Shown here: piece by piece, positions 1 through 11,000 of the stretch
Layout of the letters: each line of letters opens with the position of its first letter
Numbering within the stretch: the first letter of the stretch is position 1
Assembly (NCBI GenBank): GCA_039000515.1
Contig: JBCFYV010000001.1
Location: forward strand, 54,120,410-54,184,409
Source of the DNA: Timema cristinae
Lineage: Eukaryota > Arthropoda > Insecta > Phasmatodea > Timematidae
DNA length: 64,000 nt
Direction: 5' to 3'
Position numbers and translations under genes: made by a program
Notes under the pieces: model-generated
Database searches by the model: none
Told to the model about the DNA's origin: nothing
The model's input: the letters and a program-made list of their open reading frames with translations, nothing else

Positions 1-295
1 AACCCCTAACAATCTTCATAAGCACCTTGTTTTCGAACACCCTAATTTTTTTTCGTAATATAAGGTTAAGATACCATGTTTCACACCTATAGAGAATAAA
101 CGGCAAAATTGTTTTGTATATTCTGATACATATATATTTATAAAATAAGATTATTTGGATACGATACATAAAAGTAGTGCGCTAGCCTAGATACACCAGT
201 AACGCAAACTTGCATCCCGCGGGCCGCATGCAGCCCTATCCATTGATTGAGAGCCAATAATGTTAACCTAATAAACGCTTCTAATAATACTTCCC
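1..295. other. AT-rich flank without recognised gene
   Basis: I see no coding or RNA signal here. The minus-strand frame overlapping its right part has no recognisable family and partly covers the end of the Harbinger element that starts at 299. Confidence 0.5.
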
Positions 296-298
296 TAA

Positions 299-992
299 AG
301 CTTAGTACGCACTTGAAAATATTGTTGGCCAACTGTTTCCCAATTATTCCCCAACTGTTCCACAACGGTTGGCCAACATAGGAAACGGATTGTTGGCAAC
401 CCTTAAAGAAACAGTGTTTCGCGTCATCCAGACTACAATTATGAAACATTTGTTTCCCGTATAGAGTTCAGTTGAGTGAAATACGAGTATATCTGTTGAA
501 AAGGATGCTGCTATGGCTTGTGCTTTTATGTAGTTATGAAGCTGTTCAAGACAGAGAAGAAGAAAACTGTGAGGGGTTCGTAAAGTGCTTCAAAATGGTG
601 CATACAATGCAATTAAGCTTATGACAGAACTGAAGCTTGAAGACGGCAGTGGTTTTAGGGCCTTCATTCACATGTCTCCTACATCCTTTGAGGTTATTTT
701 ACAAATGGTTGTTCCCAGGACAGTGAAAAAAGACACACGATTTAGATCAGTAATCTCACATACTAGCCTACGTTGCTTGTTGTCAGAAATGTTGGCTAAC
801 ACAGCCGGACTAGTAAACATTGTTTCTTGTAACACATTTGAATTAGATCATGGGAAACATGTTTTCCCCACTGGGAAACACAAAGGAAACATAAAAAAGA
901 ATGCTGCCCAACTGTTGATTAACTGTTACCTGACTCTTTTCGAGACAAGGGCAACATGTTGGCAAACAGTGTTTCCTATTGCGTACTAGGCT
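299..992 (+). mobile_element. Non-autonomous PIF/Harbinger transposon with TAA target duplication
   Basis: The ends are inverted repeats: AGCTTAGTACGCA at 299-311 and its complement with one mismatch at 980-992. Looser similarity continues inward for about 40 bp. The element is flanked directly by TAA at 296-298 and TAA at 993-995. A 3-bp TWA duplication is the known signature of the PIF/Harbinger superfamily. Inside are several subterminal motifs such as GTTGGCCAAC and AACAGTGTTTC in both orientations, probably transposase binding sites. The body contains a transposase N-terminal fragment but no DDE catalytic domain, so at 694 bp it is an internally deleted, non-autonomous copy. Confidence 0.85.
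555..790 (+). pseudogene. Harbinger transposase, N-terminal fragment (broken)
   Basis: The frame reads through a GAYN motif, an acidic LKLEDGSGF stretch and FIHMSPTSFEVIL, followed by KDTRFRSVIS. This order matches the N-terminal region of animal PIF/Harbinger transposases (often annotated HARBI1-like), just before the DDE nuclease domain. Upstream, the arginine-rich lead-in is interrupted by TGA at 570-572, where the family often has tryptophan. The nuclease domain is absent; after about 790 the frame runs into the right subterminal repeats. No protein function is expected. The family call rests on motif recognition and on the TAA-flanked inverted repeats around it. Confidence 0.78.
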
Positions 993-995
993 TAA

Positions 996-1630
996 GGATT
1001 GCCGTATAATTGTCTTTTTCCTAACTATTGAAACAACAAATATTCTATTAATAAAATTATTATGTTTTTTGTTATGCAGTTGTGGCAACAAGAGATCTTA
1101 CTATAGTGCATGAAATAATACATCAAAAAGTATTATGTTCACACGTGTATTATCATTTTATAAGTGTCTGACAAAATAAATATATTTTTGTATAACTTAG
1201 AGAAAGTTTCATACATAATATTAGTTTCAAAATAAAATAAAATAAAAAATATTTTGTAAACACATGCGCATGTACACATACTAAACACAGTTTGTATGAC
1301 GTCATCAACCACCACATTTTTGTCTGGTTTGCCATCTTAATTTATAAAGAAAATGCAGTCTCTTAGATAATCTCGTTTGTAAAAAAAATTTTTATGTGAA
1401 CAACAGACACCGCGTCCACACACACGCACACATACAAAAAAACTTCCAAAAGATTTTTTTTCACAAGTTCGTATCTCAATAATGTAAGACCGGCGTAAAA
1501 AAAGAATATAGTTATATATATAAAAACAGATTGCTAGTTGTGATAGATAGTTTTGACAACCGAGGGGGACAGCAGCTCAACACATGGTCTTGCTGATCAT
1601 ACACTGGCCACGTTTCTCTAAATTGCTTGA
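996..1630. other. Non-coding AT-rich stretch
   Basis: Long A and T runs and a short CA-rich tract near 1415-1435. No gene, repeat family or structured RNA recognised. If the exon at 1671 is a true first exon, the promoter should lie in or just before 1560-1670, but I see no clear TATA or initiator. Confidence 0.4.
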
Positions 1631-1670
1631 CTAGTCGAGAGGACAAGCGACAGTGCGCGACTGTCGCACA

Positions 1671-1706
1671 ATGTCGGTAACACGATCATTTAAAACAGTT
1701 GCTTGT
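1671..1706 (+). CDS. Candidate start exon of a diacylglycerol kinase transcript
   Basis: An ATG at 1671 opens a 12-codon frame, MSVTRSFKTVAC, that runs exactly to a strong donor, GTAAGT at 1707-1712. An in-frame TAG at 1632-1634 closes the frame upstream, which suits a first coding exon. The reading phase at the donor is 0, and the PH exon 150 bp downstream also begins in phase 0 if its acceptor is the CAG at 1854-1856. Short N-terminal exons that feed straight into the PH domain are plausible for type II DGKs. There is no protein-level conservation to confirm it, so this is inference from splice signals and phase. Confidence 0.45.
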
Positions 1707-1856
1707 GTAAGTGGCCTCTTAAGTATAAACAATGTTGCGGTAAGACTTTAATATAATAATCACATCAGTTTATAAAACAGTATTTTACTTGTCAATATTT
1801 GTCCAATAGCTGTGTTTTGTTGATAATTAAGTAAAGGAGGTATTTGTGTGTTGCAG

Positions 1857-1967
1857 GCTGCCACGAAGGAGGGTTTCCTGATGAAACAGACATGGTCTTT
1901 TCAACGCTGGAGGCGGCGTTACTTCAAACTCAGGGGAAACAAACTCTACTACGCTAAACACACCAAG
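1857..1967 (+). CDS. DGKH: Diacylglycerol kinase eta/delta-like, PH-domain exon
   Basis: This internal exon of 111 bp (37 codons) starts after a GTTGCAG acceptor and ends before a GTAACA donor, phase 0 on both sides. It encodes [20 protein letters not shown] followed by [14 protein letters not shown], the first strands of a PH domain. The basic RWRRRYF run and the LYYAK motif are the pattern of type II diacylglycerol kinases (eta, delta, kappa), and the QTWSFQRW variant resembles the insect eta form from memory. The enzyme phosphorylates diacylglycerol to phosphatidic acid; the PH domain helps place it at membranes. The rest of the PH domain, the C1 domains and the catalytic domain are not visible in this window, so the following intron probably exceeds 60 kb. 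Eta versus delta cannot be decided from one exon. Confidence 0.85.
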
Positions 1968-2365
1968 GTAACAAGATAGCTTCTTTACTGCATGATTGGT
2001 ATCGAGGTAGGTTGTTGGTTAAATGCGATTTAAAACGCTTACTAAATATACAAGGTTTTTATTACTGACAATAAAGCAAATACATAAGCTGACTTAGTTA
2101 CACTTCTTAAAGCCACTGAATAAAATAATAAAAAGTAATGATTAAGAATGTAAACTAATAAATATTAATTAGCACTGAAAGAGTAAAATTAAATAAACAA
2201 CTAATTGATAAAAAAAGACTAACTAGCTAATTAAACATTTAAATATCAGTTTCTTATAATGATCAGTCACTACACAATTCATGGTCGATGTCTTACGTCA
2301 CATTTGTTCACTGGTCACCAACAAACTAGCCCACACACATTGCAGCGACCTGAGATCCCAGAACA
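1968..2365. other. Intron start, AT-rich
   Basis: Sequence following the PH exon donor. A- and T-rich with no recognisable coding segment or repeat family. Confidence 0.4.
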
Positions 2366-2368
2366 CTT

Positions 2369-2482
2369 GACACGCTGGCCCTCACACGGACACACTGGCC
2401 CTCACCGGACTCGCTGGCCCTCATACGGACACGCTAGCCCTCAGCCGGACACGCTGGTCATTACACGGACACGCTGGTTCAC
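2369..2482 (+). repeat. Short GC-rich minisatellite (CACGCTGGCCCTCA-like unit)
   Basis: About five imperfect copies of a 20-23 bp unit built on GGACACGCTGGCCCTCA. It is clearly richer in GC than its surroundings. The frame that crosses it (HTGPHRTRWPSYGH...) is repetitive and not a gene. Confidence 0.75.
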
Positions 2483-2529
2483 TAACTACAATCGGACTGG
2501 GGTCCCTACTGACCGCAGGTCATGAATAT

Positions 2530-3195
2530 AATATAGGGGTCGCAGTCAAAAGTTTGGAAGTCTCTATTTCCGAAGAAAATAAACCTAAACTCTTCTATTT
2601 GTGTCACTTTATTTTCAAGCAAGCTACTCCCTTACCCTCTCTAAGCCCTCTGGCAGTAGACTGGCCTAGCTAACTGCTAAACAAGGATGAAGAGAGAGGA
2701 CAAACAAATGGCAGGTGCGCTAGCTTCGCATTTGGACGGCGTTACAATACTCTCAATTATAAAGGACAAGGAAGGGAGCTGAGAATTGAGAGGGGAAGAG
2801 GGAGAGCTCTTGGAACTTGCAAAAATATTCTTTAAAAACTGTATTGCCTAACTAGGGGTGACATAAACAATGATTAAAATACACATCATCTGCAGACATA
2901 GCGCGGTGATCCGTGATGTTCATTAATTTTTTAACTTTCTTCTTTCAATATGTTTCTGTAACAATGTCTATTATTTGATTCATGCACTTTGGTGAAATAT
3001 TATCCTCTTTTTTCTATAATGTTTCTATAATAATGTATATTATTTCGTTTCACTTATCTTATGATCGGTCTTAGGCAGAATTTGTAGGGTCTTAGTCAGA
3101 ACTTGTAGGGTCTTTGGAATTTGTCCGTTTGTGGGCTTAATAGTTATTTACACGGGCTGGGTACTATTTTGTCTCAAATGATAAGTTTATTTTAA
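2530..3195. other. No gene seen
   Basis: Ordinary AT-rich DNA. A small direct duplication of a TCTTA(G)GNCAGAA-TTGTAGGG motif near 3070-3110 is the only structure noted. Confidence 0.35.
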
Positions 3196-3203
3196 TTTAT
3201 TGG

Positions 3204-3465
3204 CACCCACTTAGGTGGCTGCATGGTCTAACGCGCTACTCCTGCATTAGACTAGTCTGACGTTGACGGGGATTGAGGTTCGAAACTATGTCAAGTGTAC
3301 CGAGTTTTTTTTTTTCGAAAATTGTTTTTCACTCTTCCCATCACGCAAATGCTGGTGCATTTATTCTAAATTTAACCTTCCTAATCCTCATACTGCTAGC
3401 GTTACAAATATTATATAAACATATAACCTAAAAAGGTACTAAGATGTGGTGCTAAAAAATAATGT
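3204..3465 (+). mobile_element. SINE-A copy (tRNA-derived), near full length
   Basis: The head carries a tRNA-like A box in GTGGCTGCATGGTCTAAC and a B-box-like GAGGTTCGAAAC. A body segment with CACGCAAATGCTGG follows, and the tail ends near GGTACTAAGATGTGGTGCTAA. It is diverged from the better copies at 37984 and 43019, so it is an old insertion. Confidence 0.75.
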
Positions 3466-3469
3466 CTGC

Positions 3470-4260
3470 CACAATTATTTTGGGATTATCTTTTCTTTTA
3501 TCGTTTCATATTTTGTAAATAATATTTTTCTACTTGGTGACATGGAAGGTACCTCCTAATTTCTGAACTCACTCCGAGGTATGAGAAAGTATGTACTACT
3601 ACCGTGCCGTATATTTAATTTTCTCTAAGTGTTTTTTCAAGACGCGGTAAAGGTACATGATACGTTTTTAAAAGGGAGTCCAGATTTATGACCTCTAATG
3701 CCAAACGGCTTTCTTATATCCAAACCCTGTTATTTCACTAAGGTAAAATAACAACTAAGTTCTATGAATATACGTATTTATAATATTATCATGAGGATTT
3801 TACTATACGTTGTATTGTTCTTGTAGTGGAGTTCATACTAAATTAGGATTTCAGTCTTTGTGTCCATCCTAGATTACTTTTTTTTTTGGAGGGGTTCCAT
3901 ATACCAAGATAAAACGTTGGTTAGCAAATGTCAAGCGCAGCAGTTATTGTCGCTCTGCCTTCTCCAGTTGCCTCGGTGAGTTGCCGGTGACCTTTTGCTA
4001 AAGGTCACTTGACTAGAAAAGATTGGTAAGGGTGTAGGACAGAGAGGGTAAGTTATGGGAGAAGGGAGAAAGACTACATGTGTTGGTATTGTCACTCTGC
4101 AGTCCAAGATTCGGTCCAGACCAGCTAACATGCTAACAACATGCTAACAACATGTTGACGCTCCTCCTAAAAACACACGTGCGATTAGTTCAATACAGGT
4201 TCACAATTATTACCGTGTGTGATTGATCCACTATCATGGCGAATATTAGCAAAACAAGTA
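3470..4260. other. No gene seen
   Basis: No recognisable feature. A purine-rich patch at 4020-4080 produces a short minus-strand frame without family resemblance. ACATGCTAACA occurs twice in a row at about 4129-4150. Confidence 0.35.
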
Positions 4261-4264
4261 GCTA

Positions 4265-4445
4265 TGGCCCACATGGGTGGTGGCACGGTCTTAGCTACGT
4301 CTCTCTTGAGTTAAATACTGGACTGCCGGTGGATGTACTGAAGCAGGTTTTTCCTATATAGTTTATCACTCTCCTTACATGCAAATGCGGCACATTTCAT
4401 CAAAATTATACCTTCCTCATTCCTAATAATGTTGTATAAATGAGA
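4265..4445 (+). mobile_element. Decayed SINE-A fragment
   Basis: A weak tRNA-like head (GGGTGGTGGCACGGTCTTAG), the TGAAGCAGGTTTTTCCTA body and CATGCAAATGCGGCAC are recognisable. The B box and 3' tail are degraded. Confidence 0.55.
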
Positions 4446-4904
4446 TAACATTTTCAATAATTTATTATGTAATATTGTTTGTGAAAGTGATGGGTTTAAA
4501 AAGTATTTTATAATTGTTTAGTTTTTAAGATCTATTTTATTATATATCTTTTAAACTAAAAATATTCCTTAATAATAATTTTTGTAACCTGGTTAAGTGT
4601 AAGGCAAGGTGTAACACCTTTAACTTCGCCATCATAAATAAAGATATTTAAATAAAAAATAAACATTTCACTGGCATAATTAATATTTGCGTAAAACCTG
4701 GACGTATACTAAGACACGGTCGCAAAAATAAATGAACTATGATGAAAACTTGTGTGTAATTTGATAGTAGCGTACGGTCATAGTTTTCAATGATTTTTGA
4801 ATAAAAGAGCTTATTTTGCAGGATATAAATAGACTTTCAGTATTCTTAGCAAATTGAACAGTGAACTTCCCATTCTTTAAAAAAAAAGTCCAATGAAATA
4901 AATT

Positions 4905-5430
4905 TGTTTGTTCGTAATCGATAGTGTGTCTCTATACTAAGTTAAGGGTTCCTGGCTCAATTCCTGACATGGTCCAAAGATTTTCATTGGTGAAATGTGA
5001 GTTTTGCCTTTCACAGTGATGAATTAACGGCTGGTGACTTGATGTTGTGTCTGTTTTAGATTTAAGCTAGTTTATAATTTGTGTAGTGATATAGGTGACC
5101 TGGTGGTCTAGGGGTAAGGTGTTAGACTTCTGTGCTGGGGTCCAGGGTTCAATCCTCGGTCCCGGCACAGATTTATCTGATTTCCAAACCCTTCCTTCAC
5201 CTCTGACAAGATATCTTGTGAATGTGGGGAATGCCAGGCCTCCACCGTGGTTCGGATTCCACGTTAAACTGTAGGTCCTCCATTTCATCTCACAATCACC
5301 CTACCATTACACATCAGCGTAAGTGCGTATAACCCGAACGGGTAGTAAGACGCGGTGCTAATAATAATAATGTAGTGATATAATCAGTCAATTCAGAGGG
5401 TGCACGTTAAATACCTCCAATAAATTAAAT
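4905..5430 (+). mobile_element. SINE-C copy split by a SINE-B insertion
   Basis: The two flanks of the SINE-B at 5094-5370 match the unbroken copy at 19404-19625: a B-box-like GGCTCAATTCC, then a GATTTTCATTGGTGAAA-type body, and after the insert a segment with ATAATCAGTCAATTCAGAGG and TGCACGTTAAATACCTCC. SINE-C has its own 3' end and lacks the CCGAACGGG tail of SINE-A and SINE-B. Confidence 0.7.
5094..5370 (+). mobile_element. SINE-B copy, full length, with target duplication
   Basis: The tRNA-like head begins GGTGACCTGGTGGTCTAGGG (A box) and has B box GGGTTCAATCC. The body includes CCACCGTGGTTCGGATTCC, and the tail holds CCGAACGGGTAGTAAGACG and ends in (TAA)n. The 12-bp duplication TGTAGTGATATA sits at 5082-5093 and 5371-5382. 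Frames inside it are not genes. Confidence 0.9.
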
Positions 5431-5434
5431 GTAT

Positions 5435-6120
5435 TTTATAGATATGGGATATTATTGCTGGTTAAAATAATCGTGGTTCATACATAACTTTGAGATCAAA
5501 CGGGTACACCAGATCTTTTTGTTTTTGTCCGCCTATCTGTCTGTTAAATGAATATGTATGCTTTTATAACAGCCAGGTGATGTTATCGATGATGTTATAT
5601 TGGGAAACTCCATTAACTCCTCTAATGATAAGTTATCTTTGCCGGTCGTATCAAAGTTAATTACTCTTGTAAGATTATGTTGTAGTTTGAACAGTTAATG
5701 GGCAGTGTATAACGCCAGGTTTGGTTTAGTATCTCTTCCATTGGTGCACACGGAAATTTACATTTTAATAGGAGGACGAGAGAAAATTATGTTTGTACGT
5801 TTCTGAAATTGGGAACATTACGAGACTTTTAATAGGTACAATAGTATACCTTCAAGTCATAAACTGTGTCTTAAAATGTCACCTATTTGTTTGACACATC
5901 TTCACTGTCTTCATCAATGGTTCCCAAAGCGAGCTTGCGTCATTACTTAGGGGAACATTCACAGGGAAGGGGAAGGTATGGAGGGGGGGGGGGGTGATCT
6001 CGTGGTAAGTGACTTTAAACCAGGCATGGTATCACTTCATCATTTCAATCCATCGCACTAAGAATTTACTGATGTATTTACAGAATGTAGTATCTAAGAG
6101 ACTTTTAATTAACAGTCCTC
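5435..6120. other. No gene seen; possible old hAT-like scrap
   Basis: Mostly unremarkable. At 5917-5960 a GGTTCCCAAAGCGAGC-like string resembles ends of hAT transposons, and a G run follows at about 5981-5992. Neither is enough for a firm call. Confidence 0.3.
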
Positions 6121-6123
6121 TGC

Positions 6124-6348
6124 TTTGGTGGCCGCATAGTCTAAGGCATCAATCTCGAGACTGCCAATGATCGGGTATTGAATCATGGCCAGGTGTACTG
6201 AGGGAGGTTTTTCCTAAATGGATTTACACTTTCCTTCCACGCAAATGTGGGTACATATCTTCTGAATTAAATTTTCCTCATCCCTAACCTATTAGCGTTA
6301 TTAATACATGCGTGTAACCTGAACAGGTAAGCGGTGCTAACAAAAATA
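6124..6348 (+). mobile_element. SINE-A copy
   Basis: GGTGGCCGCATAGTCTAAGG head, GTGTACTGAGGGAGG linker, CACGCAAATGTGGGTAC body and a tail with CCTGAACAGGTAAGCGGTGC (internally shortened). No clear target duplication. Confidence 0.75.
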
Positions 6349-6349
6349 A

Positions 6350-7039
6350 CTATCAGTCTTGGAAAATCTAATATTACTGGATATAGTGATCCATTTTGTT
6401 GAAAGGTTTTAATTTGATCTTAAAAGAAGATGTTTGGAATATTATCGTATTAATTTCCTCCTCAGTGGGTCAAGAATACTGATTTTCTAAATAATGTACT
6501 GATTTCCTAAATAATGTTTTTATATAGTTTTTAAGAAACTAAGGGGACTGTGGCCTAAACAAATTTAAGAACCATCACTTTATATTATAGTCTGACGACA
6601 CCTGATTTAAACTTTTATCAAAACGTTTTGAATTCTTAAGGAAAACGAAAGTGGGAGACAAATGCCCTGCTGTACCTCTTTCCTGCTGTCATAAGTACAC
6701 CACTGATATAACCTATCCTAAAACCAGCCAAGACTCGAACCCAACCACTGGTACCCATTCACTCTACATTACTCAGTAAAAAGAGCGTGTATGTTTGCTA
6801 CAAAATGGAACAGATCACATTTGGTATCCATTTTAAAGACTCTACCTACATGAAGGTAGAGATCTTCACACAGTGGTATTTATTATGGGTATCGTGGCTC
6901 TGAAGCTTCAAAGCCCCTAAAACAAAGCTATATTATCTCATAGTGTTGTAGTTTTAAGCCTAACTAATATTATTATTTTATGATAAGCTTACTATCATTT
7001 GACTTAGTCTCAGGACTGCAACAGTTCACGTAAAACGTG
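6350..7039. other. No gene seen; degraded SINE in minus sense
   Basis: Around 6640-6780 a string with AGCCAAGACTCGAACCC looks like the B box of an old SINE read on the minus strand. Nothing else recognised. Confidence 0.35.
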
Positions 7040-7044
7040 AGTAG

Positions 7045-7440
7045 TGGTTAAAATGACTGTTTTAGCCCACTTTCTCCCATAAGGTTAACATTGATCCTTC
7101 TCATTTTATGAGGATCACTTTCTCCCATAAGAATATCATTGATCCTCCTCACTGTGAAGTTGGATCACTTTCAGTAGTGGCTGAAATGAGAGTCTGGCTC
7201 ACTTTTTCCCATAAGGTTAATATTGATACTCATTTTATGAGGATCACTTTCTCCCATAAGAATATCATTGATCCTCTTCATTGTGAAGTTGGGTAACTTT
7301 CTCCCTCATTGATCCTTCCCATAGAGCAGGTGGGTCACTTTTCTCATAATAATCGCATTTCTCAGTGGCGGAGCAGGAAAAAATATTTTGGAAGGGGAGG
7401 AGATGGAACGAGGGGTGCAGACCAGGAGTTTATAAAATAG
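7045..7440 (-). repeat. Left inverted terminal array of the polymerase element
   Basis: It contains two direct copies of a ~124-bp unit: one from the terminus (AGTAGTGGTTAAAATGA at 7040) and one from about 7164 (AGTAGTGGCTGAAATGA). Both run through ATGAGGATCACTTTCTCCCA and ATTGATCCTC. The innermost part has CTCAGTGGCGGA followed by AATATTTTGG, which is the complement of the motif repeated in the right array. Short frames here are by-products. Confidence 0.8.
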
Positions 7441-8025
7441 TTAAACCATTAATTTGATAACACTTTTATAAATCACTAACATTTTATTATAATATTACTA
7501 CGTATTGGGTGTTACTCGTTTAGCCGTTTAGTAAAACTTTTCCCAGGAGGCACTGCGAGGAAGCGAGTAACGTCACCTCCCACCTATAACCAATTTTGAC
7601 TAAACTATTTAATTTTGATAAAGCCGTGCTGTTTCACCTGATGAAATCAGACTATGATATTCACAAGCACTCGAGCCTTTTACGTAATATAATGTTTATT
7701 ACAAAGGTTGATAAATAAACTTCCTTTTCAATATACTTTCATACAAAACATAAAGGATGAACTTTTTTTTTATGTCTCCATTGGTGAACACATTTGTCTT
7801 ATTTTGTAGTGACCGTATGCAAGAGTATCACATCCATTATCTAAAATTTAGCGTTTGTCATCTCTGGGTGAAAGTGCAAGTTTATTCAAAGAGATACTGT
7901 ACAATGATGTTTCTCACTTCTTATCATAGACATGTTGGCGTAGTATAAGATCCCCTGCTTTAAACATATTTTATAATGGGCATGTTTAATTTTCTTTTTG
8001 AGAGTTGTTTTTGACATACCTTTAC
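7441..8025. other. Spacer between left repeat array and polymerase 3' end
   Basis: No coding similarity recognised in 585 bp. It would hold the 3' untranslated region of the minus-strand polymerase gene. Confidence 0.4.
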
Positions 8026-11000
8026 CTACTTTTTCTCCTCAAGACTCTCCTTTTGAATGGAGTTAATCTTCGGTCTAAGTTCCACAAACTCTCGAATACA
8101 CTCTCCATTCATCTCATCCTTCATTTTACCCAGAGCGTTTTTATTGCACGCACTGTGTATAAAATGTGTTTCTGGATAGTCTGAAGTGTCGAATCTGTCC
8201 ATATTATCAAACATATCAACATACACATCTTCTGTTTTCAGTTCGTAGCAGAAGGAGTATGTGTATGTGAATAAGAGTTTTGCATTTTGTCCATATTTCC
8301 CTTTAACATAATTATAATGAAAGTTATACATGATAACCTTGCTTATATCTAGGATTGCAAAGCCTGCATAGATAGGCTTATTCAAAAGTAGGTTTATTTT
8401 TCTCATGTGAATCCCAAATGACTCTTCCGTGAAGATCGTATAATAAGCAATAAATGCTGGTGAAGCAATATGCTTCTTCAGCCTTTTTTCATTGTTAAGT
8501 AATTGAACATTTACATGATGTCTTTGATTCTCCACCAACTTCCCGAATACTGCATTGTTCATGAGTTTGAATAAGTCTTTTTCAAATCCATTTACTGCAT
8601 TTTTTCTTTGGGAAGTATTAAAATCAATATATGGCTTCAACCAAGTGCTCTGATTGTAAGTTAGGACTCGGTGTATCTTTTGAAACTTCATACCCAAGGA
8701 AATATACAGATTTAAATTACGGTAGTGTACCACATAATTTTGTTTACTGTTTAGTATTGGCACTAGCTTTTCTGTTTTCCCGTCGGTTGGAGAGCTCAGC
8801 TTGGATTGTATATACTTAGAGAATGGGGATAACAGGAGTAACTATGACGTTTTCAGGAGCAAGTGGATAGTCACTTTGCTCGTCATGAATTTCTTTCGGG
8901 TAATCTAGATCTACTTCTAATATACAGCCCACTGAGCTATCATTCTCAACTGATATTATATTGAACTCTGCTATTTCAGTCTTGTTCAACCACCTTAAAT
9001 TACTCTGAGGAAGTAATTAGACATAACAGTCCCATATAAATTATTACAATCCCATTTTGTGATTAACTTCACCTCCTTTTTAGGGTTAAAATCCATCATA
9101 TCGGGGTTGTTTACTTCAGAATGTCTATTATAAATCATAGAAACCCCACCACGTATCACTTTTTCAATGAATAAATACATTTCAATGTCAGTTAGTAGCT
9201 CCAACTCAACCTTGGTCATCTTTAAAAATGCCGCCCATGCTAGTCCAGGGGTGCAAAAATGTGGACAGTCTAATTTATAGTACTCAAAACATAAAAGAGC
9301 GAAAATATTCGAATACGTCTGCTAAAAGTAGAACATCACTTAAAACATATAAATTTTGATAATCTTCTACATTATTCATTTCAAAGTTTGCCCACACCAA
9401 ATGAGCATGAGCGTAGTCACTTTCTGAAATATTTTCTTGTCATATCTATTTATAGAATGAGGATTTTGGTGGTAATTGACTATCTTTCAGTTTACTGCTG
9501 CAATCCATGTAGTCGTAAGGGAACACACCGTTTCGTAGCAGAAGATCTACTTTATAAAAAAGGATATTTTCATGGAGTATATTAGGTTGAGTTTTCCCAA
9601 CATGTAACAAATTTTCAACCAATTTTTCAAGAGATGTGCTTAAAAACTGGAACGAGTCAATAAATTGTAAATAGCCAAGACTGAATGAGATATACTTCTC
9701 CATATTGTTTGGAATACATGCTATTCTTGTGACTGTAAACTTCCCAATTTTCTGCATGATAATACGGGCTTCGTAATTTTTCAAATTATGTAATATGACG
9801 GGTATTCTCTTGGTATATTGAAACTAAATATTACACTTACTATGAGATGCACCCCGATAAGATCCACTGAGATGACAGTGGTCACGGACGTGGTCTTGAC
9901 CCAACTCGTTTTCGCAGATACTACATACGCTAGTCGAAATAAATTCAATTTCATGTTCAGGGATGATGCACATAGGGACAACATTTTTCTTCATCTCAAT
10001 GATCATGGTTTATTCTTCAACAAGCTTATGAAGAAAGGTATCCACAACATTTCCACCACTATATACAACAGGGGGTTTCACATATTTGCCTTCAGAATCG
10101 ACTATTACATATGCAAATCCTGATGGCGTATGCTTCGTCATTTTTGTAGTTGATGAGTGATTGGTGTTAGGTGCACACCCTGATATTTTAATATTAAAAC
10201 ACTCAAAATCTGCATAGATCATCATACGGGATTTTTAGCATATGTTTATATGTCAAAAATTTCAATATTTTATCCTCTTCCTCGGGCATCTGTATCTTCT
10301 GAGCATCTAAATCAGAACACCACTCACTATGCTCATCCCTGAGATCTTCTTTAGAAAATCTATGCAAACAATATTTGCAATAGTATGCATCACCATCGTG
10401 CCTGATCAGTGAACTTATCAGTCTGCTGAAGTTCTCAATAAGACAATAATTTCTCCCATCCACATTTGAAAGAAACAACAAATCCTGGTGATTTTCACGA
10501 CTAACCTTAGTTATCCTTAAAGGTAATATTTCCCCCTTGGTATCCATGTACATTAACAGATACGTTATTTTGTTTTTCAAACTTAGTTATTTCCGGTATT
10601 TGCACCGGATATTCAATACCATCCATACAGTTTACATTCCAGTTATATATACTTATTCACTCAACCAACGTTCTTGTCAGCTGGGTATAGAAATGCTAGC
10701 ACAGACCAAAGAAAACATTTTACTGTCAGCATTTCTTATATTATTTAGGGCATGTTTATTTCTCAACTCTTCTGGTAATGGAATATAGCTGTATGCAGCC
10801 AAATAAACATATTTAGTTAGTTTAAGCTCTAAGTATTTCACACGGTCTTCAGACCAACCACTTCCCTTTTGGTGTAAAGAAGAATCTGCTTCAATCATGT
10901 AAGTGCTTGCACCTTCAATATACGATTATAATGCGTCAAGACTTAGAGTAACGATTACACTTACTGCGAAAGAAAGGAGTTATGGTTTCCTCTCCCTCTC

